DNA from: Rhodothermia bacterium
Lineage (GTDB): Bacteria; Bacteroidota; Rhodothermia; Balneolales; Balneolaceae
Direction of reading: 5' to 3'
Length of the DNA: 64,000 nt
NCBI GenBank assembly: GCA_030427885.1
Contig: JAUICM010000006.1
Coordinates: 294,058 to 358,057 of the forward strand
Part shown: positions 36,842 through 46,997 of the stretch, in pieces
Position numbering within the stretch: the first letter of the stretch is position 1
Layout of the letters: each line of letters starts with the position of its first letter
Position numbers and translations under genes: made by a program
Notes under the pieces: generated by a model
What the model was told of the DNA's origin: nothing
Database searches by the model: none
What the model saw: the letters and a program-made list of their open reading frames with translations, nothing else

Positions 36842-37894
36842 ATGTGTCATAAATATCTTCTCTCAAGTCTATTTCTTATTAGTGCTTTAATTTTGTCAAG
36901 TAGTGAAATCACAGCTCAAATTTTCATCGAAGAAGATTTATCTTCACAAGTTTTGAATATTCACCCAAATGTATTCAAATTCGGTCTTGATACAACAGCA
37001 ATAATTGATCACTTGGATTTATGTGCTCAGAAAAGAAGTACCGGATGTCTAATAATATATAAGGGGCAACTAATAAGCGAGTGGTATCCCGATAGTCTTA
37101 AAAACCCGTTAACGGTGAATATAAAGACAAGATCAGCTTTAAAGTCCTGGGTTAGCCTAATAGCGGGAATACTATACAAACAAGGGAAGATTGATCTTAA
37201 TGACTTAGTTAGTAATTATATACCTGAATGGAAGGCAGGGGCAGATTCTGGTGTTACCATTAAGCATCTACTTACAATGACATCTGGCTTGAAACAACGA
37301 ACTGTGACCGCAATGAGAAATGGGGGGCCATCCGTAATTCAATCAGCAGATAACCAGACAGAATTTGCATTTTCAATTCCTCTCACATATTCACCTGGGG
37401 AGCGCTGGTCTTACAGTAATGAGGGAGCTCAGCTGCTTTCCCCGATTTTAGAACGTGCGGCAGGTATTCCGCTTTACAAGTTCGCTGAAAAATACTTATT
37501 AAAACCTCTCGAAATGAATGATACTCAATTTATGGTAGATGATTTTGGTAATACTATCACATATGCAGGAGCTAGCACAACTATAAGAGATTTTGCTAAA
37601 ATTGGACAATTGGTTTTAAATAAGGGCAAATGGAATGGAAAACAGATTATTCCAGAAGATCTAATTGATTTATTTACCTCTCCAATTCCCCAAATGCAAA
37701 ATTATGGATATTTGTGGTGGATTGATCCGAATACGAACAGCATAGCCGCAATGGGAAGTCAGGACAATGCTTGTATCATTTACCCAGATTTGGATTTAGT
37801 TGTAGTTAGAATGCAAAAAGAATCTTATCCAGATGGAAATGGTAATTGGATGTCCCCAGAAACAGTACAGATGTTAAGAAAAATTGTTGAGTAA
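36842..37894 (+). CDS. Exported beta-lactamase-family serine hydrolase
   Basis: A 350-residue protein with a signal peptide ending ITAQ (residue 26). The class C beta-lactamase/DD-peptidase-like fold shows Ser98-x-x-Lys101 (RSALKSW), WSYSNEG with the catalytic Tyr near 192, and LLTMTSGL. A KTG-like third motif is not obvious. Such proteins are esterases or peptidases more often than true beta-lactamases. Function in resistance should not be assumed. Single gene on the plus strand. Confidence 0.83.
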   Translation: MCHKYLLSSLFLISALILSSSEITAQIFIEEDLSSQVLNIHPNVFKFGLDTTAIIDHLDLCAQKRSTGCLIIYKGQLISEWYPDSLKNPLTVNIKTRSALKSWVSLIAGILYKQGKIDLNDLVSNYIPEWKAGADSGVTIKHLLTMTSGLKQRTVTAMRNGGPSVIQSADNQTEFAFSIPLTYSPGERWSYSNEGAQLLSPILERAAGIPLYKFAEKYLLKPLEMNDTQFMVDDFGNTITYAGASTTIRDFAKIGQLVLNKGKWNGKQIIPEDLIDLFTSPIPQMQNYGYLWWIDPNTNSIAAMGSQDNACIIYPDLDLVVVRMQKESYPDGNGNWMSPETVQMLRKIVE

Positions 37895-37957
37895 TGATCG
37901 GGACTCTTATGCATATACTAAATAGGTATTTGTTATTAATACGCAACATGAGCACTT

Positions 37958-38362
37958 GTGAATTATGAGTTTGGTAATGAGATGATAGTTATAGGTACTA
38001 TATTAAATAAAGGTGGATTTCAGGCACGCAAATATGGAGCAGACCAAAACGAGATCTTTGAGATCAAATTGGATGAAGCTCCGGAGGACTCATTCGAATA
38101 TTTAGTATCTCAGTTGAACATGACTTCGCTTGTCATAGATTTTAGAAGTTTATCTGAAGAAGGTCCGGTGTATGAATGGTTTCAGGAGAAGAGAAAGATT
38201 AGGAATATAGGTAATACTTATTTCGAAGGAATCGATCGTTTGAGTTCTATTGAAAGTGTACTCCCTAATGATTTTGATATTCTGATTTACTTAGATGAAA
38301 CATCAAGAGCAATTCCTACTGAAGGCGCTAGAGAAAAATATAATTTCAAGGCTATGAAATGA
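37958..38362 (+). pseudogene. C-terminal remnant of an erythromycin esterase-like protein
   Basis: A 134-codon open frame (GTG start) that matches only the end of the erythromycin esterase-like family: IVIGTILNKGGFQARKYG, then TSLVIDFRSL, and SVLPNDFDILIYLDETSRAIP as the closing block. Full members have about 400 residues, so roughly the first two thirds, including the catalytic His/Glu residues, are gone. A stop lies three codons before the GTG. Read as a 5'-truncated gene. Confidence 0.7.
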
Positions 38363-38466
38363 TAGAAAATATGAATCGGAATAAGTCTATTATGGTTGCC
38401 CTTTTCAGCTTTCTTAGATCAAATTACCTGTAGCATTAAAGATAAACCACAAAAGTTTAATAAAAA

Positions 38467-39321
38467 ATGAATGCTTCTATTTACCTAAAAGTTCGAGCCT
38501 TTCTCCGATTAATATTATTCACTTTGCTTTTGGGCTTTAACGTTTGTGAGGAATCTCCTACATCCATAGAAACACCAAAGGCTCCTTCTGTAGTAAAAAA
38601 AATTAATAAGATTATAGAATGGCCCGCGGAGAATCCGGAATTAAAGCAATACGGGAATTTTACATATGATGATTCCGGAAAACTTCTTAAATATGAGTTT
38701 GGTTTAGATTTTTCAAAACCAACTTTAAAAGTAGATTATTATTACGACAGTTCTGAAAGGTTAGATTACTACGAAACATAGGAATGGAATGTGCAAGATG
38801 AATCATGGTGGTATAATTCCTTCACGGAGTTCACTTATAATGTAAAAGGTCTTGTTTCGGAAAGAAAAGTAACAAGTAGACATCCAGTAACAGGAGAAAC
38901 CTCCAGTTATTCTCAAGGTTATAAATACGATGAAGTGGGACAATTGAAGGTATTGATAACCGGTCATGATGAGGTGAGATATAGCTACAATGACGAAGGA
39001 GCTCTTACTAAGTTTGAGCTCTTTGATTTAGATGGTGATTTCATATTAAGTCATGAATACTTCTATGAAGAAAAGATTTGGAACCCTTTTAACTTTATGG
39101 AATACGGCTCTATTATAGGTGTAGGAATTATTCCATATAGCGGAGTCTATCTTACAACAGGTTTTGAAACCATAAATAATTCTTCAAATAAACCAATATC
39201 GATAGGAGAATTTAACTACGAGATGGATAATGAGAATTACCCTACGCGAATAGAAATGACCATCACGAACAAAGATACTGATGGTCAAATTAAAAATATA
39301 ACCACAATTGAATATGAATAA
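38467..39321 (+). pseudogene. YD-like secreted protein gene cut by one in-frame TAG
   Basis: Codons 1-104 and 106-284 lie in the same frame, split by a single TAG at 38779-38781. The first part has a signal with a possible lipobox (FNVCEE) and FTYDDSGKLLKYEF; the second continues with YNVKGLVSERKV, YKYDEVGQLKVLITG and SYNDEGALTKFEL, all of the YD/Rhs-like short-repeat type. The join across the TAG reads smoothly, so the ancestral gene was about 284 residues. Either a recent nonsense mutation or a sequencing error. Confidence 0.75.
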
Positions 39322-39625
39322 TTCTATTGGAACATTAGTTTAATAACACTAGAAATGAGTTCCATTTTTATGGTTATTTAAAATGGTCAATCCAGAATGA
39401 AAATGTAACTATTTATCTTAAAAAGGCAACTCTTCATCAATCTAAAGTATCTTTGAATAATATTTGAGAGTATTGTTAATAAGACTTTAATCAAATTCAA
39501 ATAATGAAAAAAATTCTCTTTTCAACAATACTATTTTTTTAGGAAGGATAAATGAAAATTAGTAAATATTCGAAAATTTATATTAGATATGATCACTTAT
39601 GTATTAAAAATGATCAACAAAGCTT
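39322..39625. other. 304-base gap with a possible signal-peptide stub
   Basis: No full gene. At 39504-39542 a 12-codon frame reads MKKILFSTILFF and stops; it looks like a signal-peptide start whose gene has been lost or cut. Otherwise only AT-rich sequence. Confidence 0.35.
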
Positions 39626-40366
39626 ATGAAATTAAAACACTTGTTTATCATTTTGACAATTTTATTTAATAGCTCCTTCTGTAAACCAGATAAGACGCCT
39701 CTAAAACTTACTGGGATTGTGCTTCTAGAAAAGAGTATTGAATATCACGATCCAGGGGGGAATTGGTCGAATTCCTCGATTTCAGTACATATACAAGAAC
39801 CTAGAATTGGAAATCCCTCAAGGTACTCCATCTTACAAATAGATAACGAAAGGGAATATTTCGCATTGACCCGAGCTACCGACGAAGGCGATGCAAAAAG
39901 GGTTGTTGAGAAAAATACTGCAAGAGTGTTTCTGAATGGTACGAAAGATATCCCCTTAAATATGGTTGAAGAATTAAGATTAAGCCCTGAAGCTAATTTT
40001 GGATACCAAAGATTTTATAGGTTGATGTATGGATTGCCAATGTCCTTACTTGAAGATGAAATTAAAGAAGTAAAAGATCCTGTAAGGACTTCATTCTTAG
40101 CTAAAGATGTATTTGAGGTTGAAGTTATTCTTAATGAAGCGATGATTTCTGATACTTGGGTACTTTACATTGACACTTCCAACTTCCAGCTACTTGGTTT
40201 GAGACTTCTCCATGAAGCGGAAGACAACGAAGATGAACAGATTATCTTTGATGGTGCTTATGAATTTGATGGAATTACAATTCCTCGATTTCGGCATTGG
40301 TCTCGCATTCAGTCCAAAGAATACAGGGGAAGTGATATAATTCTGAAGGCTACTTCAGAGATGTGA
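39626..40366 (+). CDS. DUF6503-like lipoprotein, paralogue 1
   Basis: A 246-residue lipoprotein with a short signal and likely lipidated Cys in SSFCKPDK (Cys19). The body begins LLEKSIEYHDPGGNWSN, SVHIQEPRIGNPSR, and later MYGLPMSLLEDEI and PRFRHWS, a pattern I recognise as DUF6503-like. It shares these blocks in order with the protein at 57723, so the two are paralogues about 18 kb apart. Function is unknown; the shape resembles lipid-carrier proteins. Confidence 0.72.
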   Translation: MKLKHLFIILTILFNSSFCKPDKTPLKLTGIVLLEKSIEYHDPGGNWSNSSISVHIQEPRIGNPSRYSILQIDNEREYFALTRATDEGDAKRVVEKNTARVFLNGTKDIPLNMVEELRLSPEANFGYQRFYRLMYGLPMSLLEDEIKEVKDPVRTSFLAKDVFEVEVILNEAMISDTWVLYIDTSNFQLLGLRLLHEAEDNEDEQIIFDGAYEFDGITIPRFRHWSRIQSKEYRGSDIILKATSEM

Positions 40367-40461
40367 ACGTTCAACTTGTAATTCTCGCATTTCATGGAAT
40401 CATCGAGTTATTGACCATTTAATCTTCCGAATTTTATTCAATACAATTTTAACTGTTAAAA

Positions 40462-42699
40462 ATGTGTTGGATGTCTAATAAAAAGTACGGGCTGTTTTTG
40501 GCTTTGCTATTCGTATTTCAAGGAACAGTAATTGCACAGCCACAATACGACTACGAATATGAATTAAAGCCCATTGATGATCGAGTTATATTAGATGGTT
40601 CACTAAAAGAGCATTTCTGGCAAGAAATTGAACCGGTACCTCTTGTTATGTATGAGCCAGAATTCGGCAGTGAAGTAGATCAAAAAACAGTAATAAAACT
40701 GGCTTACGACAGAGAGTATTTGTATGTGGGGGGGCAATTTTACTACAATGATCTTAATAATATTAGGGTAAATTCTTTATATAGAGATAGGTATAGTAAT
40801 GATGATAACATTTCAATTATCATCGACCCTCAAAATGATAACGAAAATGCCAGATGGTTGTATGTAAACCCTGCCGGTGTTCAATTTGATGATGCTATTT
40901 TTAATGATGCTGAAAACACCGGAAATGGATTTCTAAATTCGAATTGGAATACATACTGGGCTGCAAGCACGAAGCCAACTTCATATGGATGGTCTGTTGA
41001 AATTCGAATTCCCTTTTCAAGTTTGGGAATTAAAACAGAAAGTGAGAAAAGCGAGATAGGAATAATTGTATTCAGACAATCTATTGTAGGAAATAAAAAA
41101 TACATATTTCCAGCAATTCCTCCGAATTGGTCTGCTTCAAGCTTAAAGCCCTCTCAGGCCTACGATTTTACAATTAATAATGTAGAGAGTGAAAACCCTG
41201 TATATATAACTCCATTTATTACTACCGGGTTAAACTCAAGTCCACAGCTTAACAGAGCAAATACAGGATATGATTTAGAAGGACAATATAAATTTAATTA
41301 TGGAGCTGATCTAAGATATAATTACTCAGATAAGCTCTCTCTGGATGTAACCTACAACACAGATTTTGCACAAGTTGAATCGGATGACCAGGTATTAAAT
41401 CTAAGCCGAATACCACTCTACAGAGCTGAAAAAAGACAATTTTTTCAGGAAAATGCTTCTTTATTCCAATTTAATCTTGGGCAGAACAACGATCTGTTTT
41501 TTAGCAGAAGAATTGGATTGGACATGAACGGTCAGGAAATACCGATCTACGGAGGGGTAAGAACGGCGGTCAGAACCAATGGGTACTCGATTGGATTCTT
41601 AAATATGCAGTCGGAAAAGAGTACTTCTCTTCCCTCAGAAAATTTTGGGGTTCTTAGAGTTCGAAAAAGTACAGGCCAGGATGGTTCATACGTTGGCGGA
41701 ATAATGACGAACAGGTATGGTTTAGATGATACCAACAGATTTGCATATGGATTGGATATGGTGCAGAGGGTAGTTGGTCAGGAATATTTTACATTAAGAT
41801 TAAGTCAGGATCTGAACTACAACTCAGGAAATAAAAATGTGATAGATAATGCAATTATTTATGCCGACTGGACCAGCAGAAAGAATGAGGGACTTAGCTA
41901 TAAAGTAGGGTATACAAGATTTGGGAGTAGCTTTAATCCTGGAATCGCCTTCATTACCCGCAATGACGTGACCTATCTTGATAACCGAGCTACCTATTCA
42001 TGGTTTTTACCGGAATCAAAAAAGATGCTTCGAAAAAGTGTTCAACTTATTCATAGAATGAGTTTTAGAAATACTGATGGAAGTCTGGAATCTTTTTGGG
42101 GTTCTGGTGTTTATAACTTGTTTTATTCGTCAGGGGCAAGGGTAGCAATTGGATCAAGATATAGGAGAGAAGATCTGAAGTCTCCAATCCAGTTTTACCC
42201 GGGGATTCCACTATCTCCTAAAACCTATGATCTGTATGATGCTATGGTGAATTTTGCCATGAATCCTGGTAATCCACTGCGGTTTAACGCAAGTTTTACC
42301 ACAGGCTATTTTTATGATGGATATAATCAAATTGTTACATTTGAGCCTCTATGGAACATTTCCCGTCATTTGGAATTAGGTGGGTACTATGAATTCAATT
42401 CCATTAGATATTCGGATACAAACCAGAAATTTGATGCACACATTGCCCGACTTAGAATGCAGTTTGCAGCAAATAAATCCCTTTCATCTTCAGCTTATGT
42501 TCAGTTTAGTAATATAAGCGAACAGCTGGGTGTGAACTTCAGGCTCAGATATCGCTTTGGTGAAGGAAGAGATCTTTGGTTGCTGTATAATGAAAATCTG
42601 AATACTTCAATTTCTTCTTTTGAAAGTACAGGTGTGGAAGAACCTCGTGTACTAGCCCGGTCTATCTTGTTTAAATTCAATTACACTTTTCATATTTAA
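40462..42699 (+). CDS. DUF5916/CBM9-like outer-membrane protein
   Basis: A 745-residue exported protein. The signal peptide ends VIAQ (about residue 25); an in-frame ATG at 40471 may be the true start. Residues about 35-215 are a CBM9-like domain (DDRVILDGSLKEHFWQEIEP, YLYVGGQFY). The remainder is DUF5916, with alternating hydrophobic beta-strands, FSRRIGLD and a final aromatic YTFHI, as expected of an outer-membrane barrel. Role not established. It begins 95 bases after the DUF6503-like gene. Confidence 0.85.
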   Translation: MCWMSNKKYGLFLALLFVFQGTVIAQPQYDYEYELKPIDDRVILDGSLKEHFWQEIEPVPLVMYEPEFGSEVDQKTVIKLAYDREYLYVGGQFYYNDLNNIRVNSLYRDRYSNDDNISIIIDPQNDNENARWLYVNPAGVQFDDAIFNDAENTGNGFLNSNWNTYWAASTKPTSYGWSVEIRIPFSSLGIKTESEKSEIGIIVFRQSIVGNKKYIFPAIPPNWSASSLKPSQAYDFTINNVESENPVYITPFITTGLNSSPQLNRANTGYDLEGQYKFNYGADLRYNYSDKLSLDVTYNTDFAQVESDDQVLNLSRIPLYRAEKRQFFQENASLFQFNLGQNNDLFFSRRIGLDMNGQEIPIYGGVRTAVRTNGYSIGFLNMQSEKSTSLPSENFGVLRVRKSTGQDGSYVGGIMTNRYGLDDTNRFAYGLDMVQRVVGQEYFTLRLSQDLNYNSGNKNVIDNAIIYADWTSRKNEGLSYKVGYTRFGSSFNPGIAFITRNDVTYLDNRATYSWFLPESKKMLRKSVQLIHRMSFRNTDGSLESFWGSGVYNLFYSSGARVAIGSRYRREDLKSPIQFYPGIPLSPKTYDLYDAMVNFAMNPGNPLRFNASFTTGYFYDGYNQIVTFEPLWNISRHLELGGYYEFNSIRYSDTNQKFDAHIARLRMQFAANKSLSSSAYVQFSNISEQLGVNFRLRYRFGEGRDLWLLYNENLNTSISSFESTGVEEPRVLARSILFKFNYTFHI

Positions 42700-42830
42700 T
42701 TTGAAAATCCATATTTAAAACAAGTTGCTTTTAACCTTACCTTAAAAAGTATCACTTGTAAACTTTATATGTGAATAAAAATGATGGTTTTTCGATTTGT
42801 GAGGCATCTAACAAAGATATACAAATAGCG

Positions 42831-43100
42831 TTTTCTATTGAAAAAATTTCCTCTCGAATTACAAGTATAAATATTGATATCTAAGCAAATATCGAACGTG
42901 TTTGGAGACTCATCTCAAATACTGAATAACATGCGTTCTGGAATTCAACATTGATTTAATAAAAAGGAAATTAAATAGAGCAGGGAAAATAGTATTGAAA
43001 ACAAAGTTTGGTTCTTCCTGAAAATTCAAGCTTAAAGTCACTATATACGCTACTTCTAATTATCTGAGTTGTACTAGTGGAAAGATACCGTTCCATAAAT
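42831..43100 (+). pseudogene. Decayed SRPBCC gene beside its intact copy
   Basis: Reading through stops, the sequence aligns gaplessly with the intact SRPBCC protein at 43438. The first frame gives SIEKISSRITSINIDI, stop, ANIERVWRLISNTE, stop, HAFWNSTLI; intact copy: SMEKTFSRITHVDAEI-NANIEHVWELLTNIESHASWNSTL. After a frameshift near 42975-42990 it gives GKIVLKTKFGSS, stop, KFKLKVTIY and SGKIPFHK; intact copy: GRIELITQLEPSRTFKLKVTSF and SGMAPFFK. About six stops and one frameshift. A weaker match continues to 43355. Confidence 0.85.
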
Positions 43101-43437
43101 TGATTTACTATAAAATAATAGAGAAGTACAGTAATGAGCGATTAATAATATGAATTGACGTTAATAGTATGTGTAACATCACTTATGCTAGATAAATAAG
43201 AGGTTTAAAATTCTAAAGAATAAAATCCGCGATTTGAATAAAATTTAAGTTTAGACTGTAAAAGTGCTAGTTCAAGCAGAAATTTCCCAGAGATGAGTAG
43301 AAAAGAGATCCAAGTAGATGATTTCAGAACTTTTTTAGATGGATTTAACCTATAAAAGTATCATTTCAGCAAAGTTTAAATGCAGAATGTATAAATAAGT
43401 CATTCTTTCGATTAAACCCACATTAAATTGTATCTGA

Positions 43438-43884
43438 ATGGCTTCATCTATGGAAAAGACATTTTCCCGCATCACTCATGTTGATGCAGAGATCAATGCG
43501 AACATTGAACATGTCTGGGAGCTTCTTACCAACATCGAAAGCCATGCTTCCTGGAATTCGACACTGAATTCGTTGAAAGGTAGAATTCAAGAAGATGGTA
43601 GAATTGAGTTAATTACTCAGCTCGAACCCTCCCGAACATTCAAGCTTAAAGTTACTTCTTTTGACCCACCTAAATATATGGTTTGGTCAAGTGGAATGGC
43701 TCCCTTTTTTAAGGGAGTGCGGGAGTACCGGTTAACCAGAATCGGAGATGCGGCTACTCGTTTCGAAATGAAAGAAACCATGAAAGGACTCATGTTCCCA
43801 ATGGCTTCAAAGCATATACCAGATATGAGAGATTCTTTTGATCAGGTGGCTGAAGATTTAAAAAAAGCGTCTGAGGATCATTAA
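43438..43884 (+). CDS. SRPBCC-fold protein, intact copy
   Basis: A 148-residue Bet v 1/START-like protein without signal peptide: AEINANIEHVWELLTNIESHASWN at the N-terminus, a beta-sheet middle with FKLKVTSFDPPKYMVWSS, and a C-terminal helix SFDQVAEDLKKAS. Members bind lipids or polyketides or act as coregulators. Its stop overlaps the start of the metalloprotease gene by one base, so the pair is coupled. A decayed second copy lies just upstream. Confidence 0.82.
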   Translation: MASSMEKTFSRITHVDAEINANIEHVWELLTNIESHASWNSTLNSLKGRIQEDGRIELITQLEPSRTFKLKVTSFDPPKYMVWSSGMAPFFKGVREYRLTRIGDAATRFEMKETMKGLMFPMASKHIPDMRDSFDQVAEDLKKASEDH

Positions 43885-44876
43885 TGTACTTTTTTGTTGC
43901 ACTGATTTTAATGAATTTGTTCTTACCTCTTAATAATGCGGTCAAAGAAAATAATGGTATAAATATACTAATTGATACTTCTGATCATTATGAGTTTTAC
44001 AGTAATTATTGGCTGAATTTGCATCATTATTTATATCAGCAAGCCAAGAAAAGACAGCTGCCAAATATCGAGGGAATGGATGATGAAACTAGAATTTCTT
44101 CTCTTAGTGAAAAGGATCGAAATATTTTTGATCGGTCGGTTGAGTACTATGAGGAAAATATCATCGAGCATCATTTGCTGTTTGGCCTAAACGATCTGAG
44201 AGTATTTCTTCAAGAGCAACAATTGTTATCTATTGATGAGCATCCTTTAGGCGAAGAGTATGATTCGCTAATTATGCATCTGAATGCATTTTCACCGGTA
44301 TATAAAACTACGTTTTGGTCGGCTCATAATGAGAAAAACCAAGAGTACCTGGCTTCGAAATTTGACCTTCTAAAAGAACTGGAATCAGAAGTCATACCAA
44401 AACTCAGTAAATTAGCTCAAGCCAAATGGCCGGATGAAAAAGTACGTGTGGATCTTTCAGTTTATACCAATGGAGTAGGTGCCTATACCGCTACAAGGCC
44501 TGAACCGAATGTGGTTATTTCCAGCGCGGATGTTACTGCTTCAGGCAACTACTTGTTGGAAATTCTATTTCACGAATCTTCGCATCTGCTTTTTACAATG
44601 GAAGATCCATGGCGTGTAAAGATCTATAATCGTGCCGAAGAGCTGGGTATGGAATTCCCAAGAAATTTATGGCATGCCTCATTGTTTTATTTAAGCGGCA
44701 GAACCATTCAAGATGTTTTAGCCGAGAGAGAAATTGTGCATGAAATGTACATGGTCAAGAATGATGTATTCTCAAGCTATAACAATAAGGGATTCAGCGA
44801 AGCACTGGAGGCATATTATTCCGGCAATAGTACACTGGATCAAACAGTAGAGAGATTATTGGAGAACATTAACTAA
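43884..44876 (+). CDS. HESSH-motif metalloprotease-like protein
   Basis: A 330-residue protein with an N-terminal hydrophobic segment (1-17, signal or anchor). A zinc-protease motif His230-Glu231-Ser-Ser-His234 sits in ILFHESSHLLF. Downstream blocks RVKIYNRAEELGMEFPRNLWHASLFYLSG and LAEREIVHEMY may hold the third ligand. No named family recognised; it may belong to the gluzincins by motif only. A broken relative is present at 49382. Translation is coupled to the SRPBCC gene. Confidence 0.78.
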   Translation: MYFFVALILMNLFLPLNNAVKENNGINILIDTSDHYEFYSNYWLNLHHYLYQQAKKRQLPNIEGMDDETRISSLSEKDRNIFDRSVEYYEENIIEHHLLFGLNDLRVFLQEQQLLSIDEHPLGEEYDSLIMHLNAFSPVYKTTFWSAHNEKNQEYLASKFDLLKELESEVIPKLSKLAQAKWPDEKVRVDLSVYTNGVGAYTATRPEPNVVISSADVTASGNYLLEILFHESSHLLFTMEDPWRVKIYNRAEELGMEFPRNLWHASLFYLSGRTIQDVLAEREIVHEMYMVKNDVFSSYNNKGFSEALEAYYSGNSTLDQTVERLLENIN

Positions 44877-44915
44877 TCACCTTAATTGCAATTTGCAATC
44901 AACAAGTAAATAGAT

Positions 44916-46925
44916 ATGAAAAGCCTTACGCTAAAAGTATTTTCAATTCTAATACTAATCACGCTGTTCAATGGATTTCAAAATGTAGATGCACAATCCA
45001 ACAATGAAGAGGTTTACATCCAGGAAGTTAAAAACCTGATGGCCTTTGCAAAATCTTATGGGTATGTTCGTTTTTTTTATCCCAACGAACAAACGAGAGA
45101 TTTTAACTGGGATGCCTTTCTGGTATATGGAACAAAAAAGGTGAGAAACCTGGAATCAGATGAAGAATTAAAGAATACATTAGAAGAGTTATTCTTGCCC
45201 ATTGCTTCTTATGCAGTATTTAGCAAAAAAGAGAATGCAGAGCTTAATATAAAACCAATTGCACAGGGAGACAGTATTAGCTTTTGGCAACATAGTTCAT
45301 TCTCATTAGGTGAGAATATGAATGCAAAATCAGGTGGGAGCTTTATTAAGCTATTGGTGACTACAGAGTTTGATTCCAGCAGAGTTATTCAGCCGGATAG
45401 TCCTTTTATTGTGGATGAAGTTCAGTATGGACATATTGATTATCGCAACGATGCCAGGTTTTATTATCCAGACAATTTTCGTGACTACTACAATCAAGAA
45501 GCGGGAGTGAAACAAATATTAGGTAAACAACCTGACCCATCTGAGCCTTTTTCATCCGAGTTGATCGATAACCTATGGATTACAATGTCTGTAGTTTTGA
45601 GTAAGCAAGAGGGGCTACATCATGCTACAAAGGCTGAGGTTGAAGCCTTCTCAGAAGAGCTTGAGTCATTTTATGCGGACGAAGAGGCTATTTTTCAAGC
45701 CAGTGATATTTGGTATGCAGACTTTATCCTGGTATGGAATGCATATCATCATTTCTTTCCATATAGAAAAAGCTCTGAAGAAGCATTTAAATTTAGCTCC
45801 TCTCAGCAATTGGGCATTGGATTAGATCAGATTTCAGATGCTGCCGACAAAAAAGATACTGCTTATAGCGTAGTCCGAAATTACGTTTCCTTATTTCAGG
45901 ATGGTCATGCCAATGTGAGAAGATACCGTACCCCAGAGGTTAAAGGACAAAATTCCAATGCTCAGAATATTGAAAGGAGCTGGCTTCCCTTCTACAGAAT
46001 TGCTTCCCACGGAAAAGTCTATGTCATGAGAAGTTTCGATCCATCAATAAAAAATGGGGAGGAAATACTGGAAATTGATGACACTGATGTTTCTCATCTA
46101 TTAAGAAAAGAAGTTGCTCGCAGAGTAAGCTCACCGCAGTATGATTTACTAAATGCTGTTGGCACTATCGGATATTTCATAAATACATCCGAAGTAAAGG
46201 TTAAACTTAAAAGAGAGGATAAAGTACTAACTGTAATGGTAAAGACCATTCCGGCTCCGGCAAAAGAATATTTTAAGTATAGAACCAACCCTTAAAAACA
46301 CGAACCTATCGAATACCCAGATTCAAATATAGTATATATAAACTTGGCTTTGGCATCCTCAGATAAAATAAGTCAAAAATTCGATAGAATATTAAATGCA
46401 GAACACCTGATTATTGATTTAAGAGGTTACCCTAATGCCTATTCCACAAGACAAATTTTTGAGCATCTACCGGTAGAAGGAGGGCTGGGTAAGGGCCTGA
46501 TTATTAATACTCCTTTAATCGTGTATCCCAATCAGGAGTATAGGTATAACATTTGGAATTCATCTTTAAAGGTGCCTAAACAACCTTTTATACATGCAGA
46601 TATATCTGTCTTGGTTAGTAATTCGATACCATCGGGAACCAGAAGCAGGGGGGAAACATTTGCGAGTTACTTTAAATATACTGGGGCCATATTAATCGGA
46701 GACAGCAATACCGCCGGAGCTTCCGGAGGAATAGACTGGTTTACCACGCCTGGTAACATCAGGATTAATCTGACCACAAGTTATGCTGTGCGGCAAAATG
46801 GTGAAGAAATGCAGTCCATAGGAATAACACCTGATATCCTGATTAAGCACTCGCCCGAAGGATTAAAAGAAGGCAAAGATCAGTTGTACGAAGCCGCTTT
46901 GGAGAGAATACAAAATGAACATTAG
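44916..46925 (+). pseudogene. S41 peptidase gene interrupted by one in-frame TAA
   Basis: Codons 1-459 and 461-669 share one frame; a single TAA at 46293-46295 separates them. The first part has a signal peptide (to about residue 27, VDAQ), an N-terminal domain and a PDZ-like segment (DGHANVRRYR, GEEILEIDDTDV). The second starts YPDSNIVYINLALASSDK and carries HLIIDLRGYP, the nucleophile region SGTRSRGETFASYF and GITPDILIK. Read through, it is a full-length S41 protease. As it stands the catalytic half is separated from its signal peptide. Confidence 0.82.
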
Positions 46926-46997
46926 TTATCTGCATAATCTTGGGATTTTTATCACCCTTTTTACACTAAACTAATCAACAAACTGAATTTAAAATTA

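Noticed and set aside
36842..38362. Antibiotic resistance locus (beta-lactamase plus erythromycin esterase)
   Set aside because: The first is a general serine hydrolase lacking a clear third motif, and the second is a truncated remnant.
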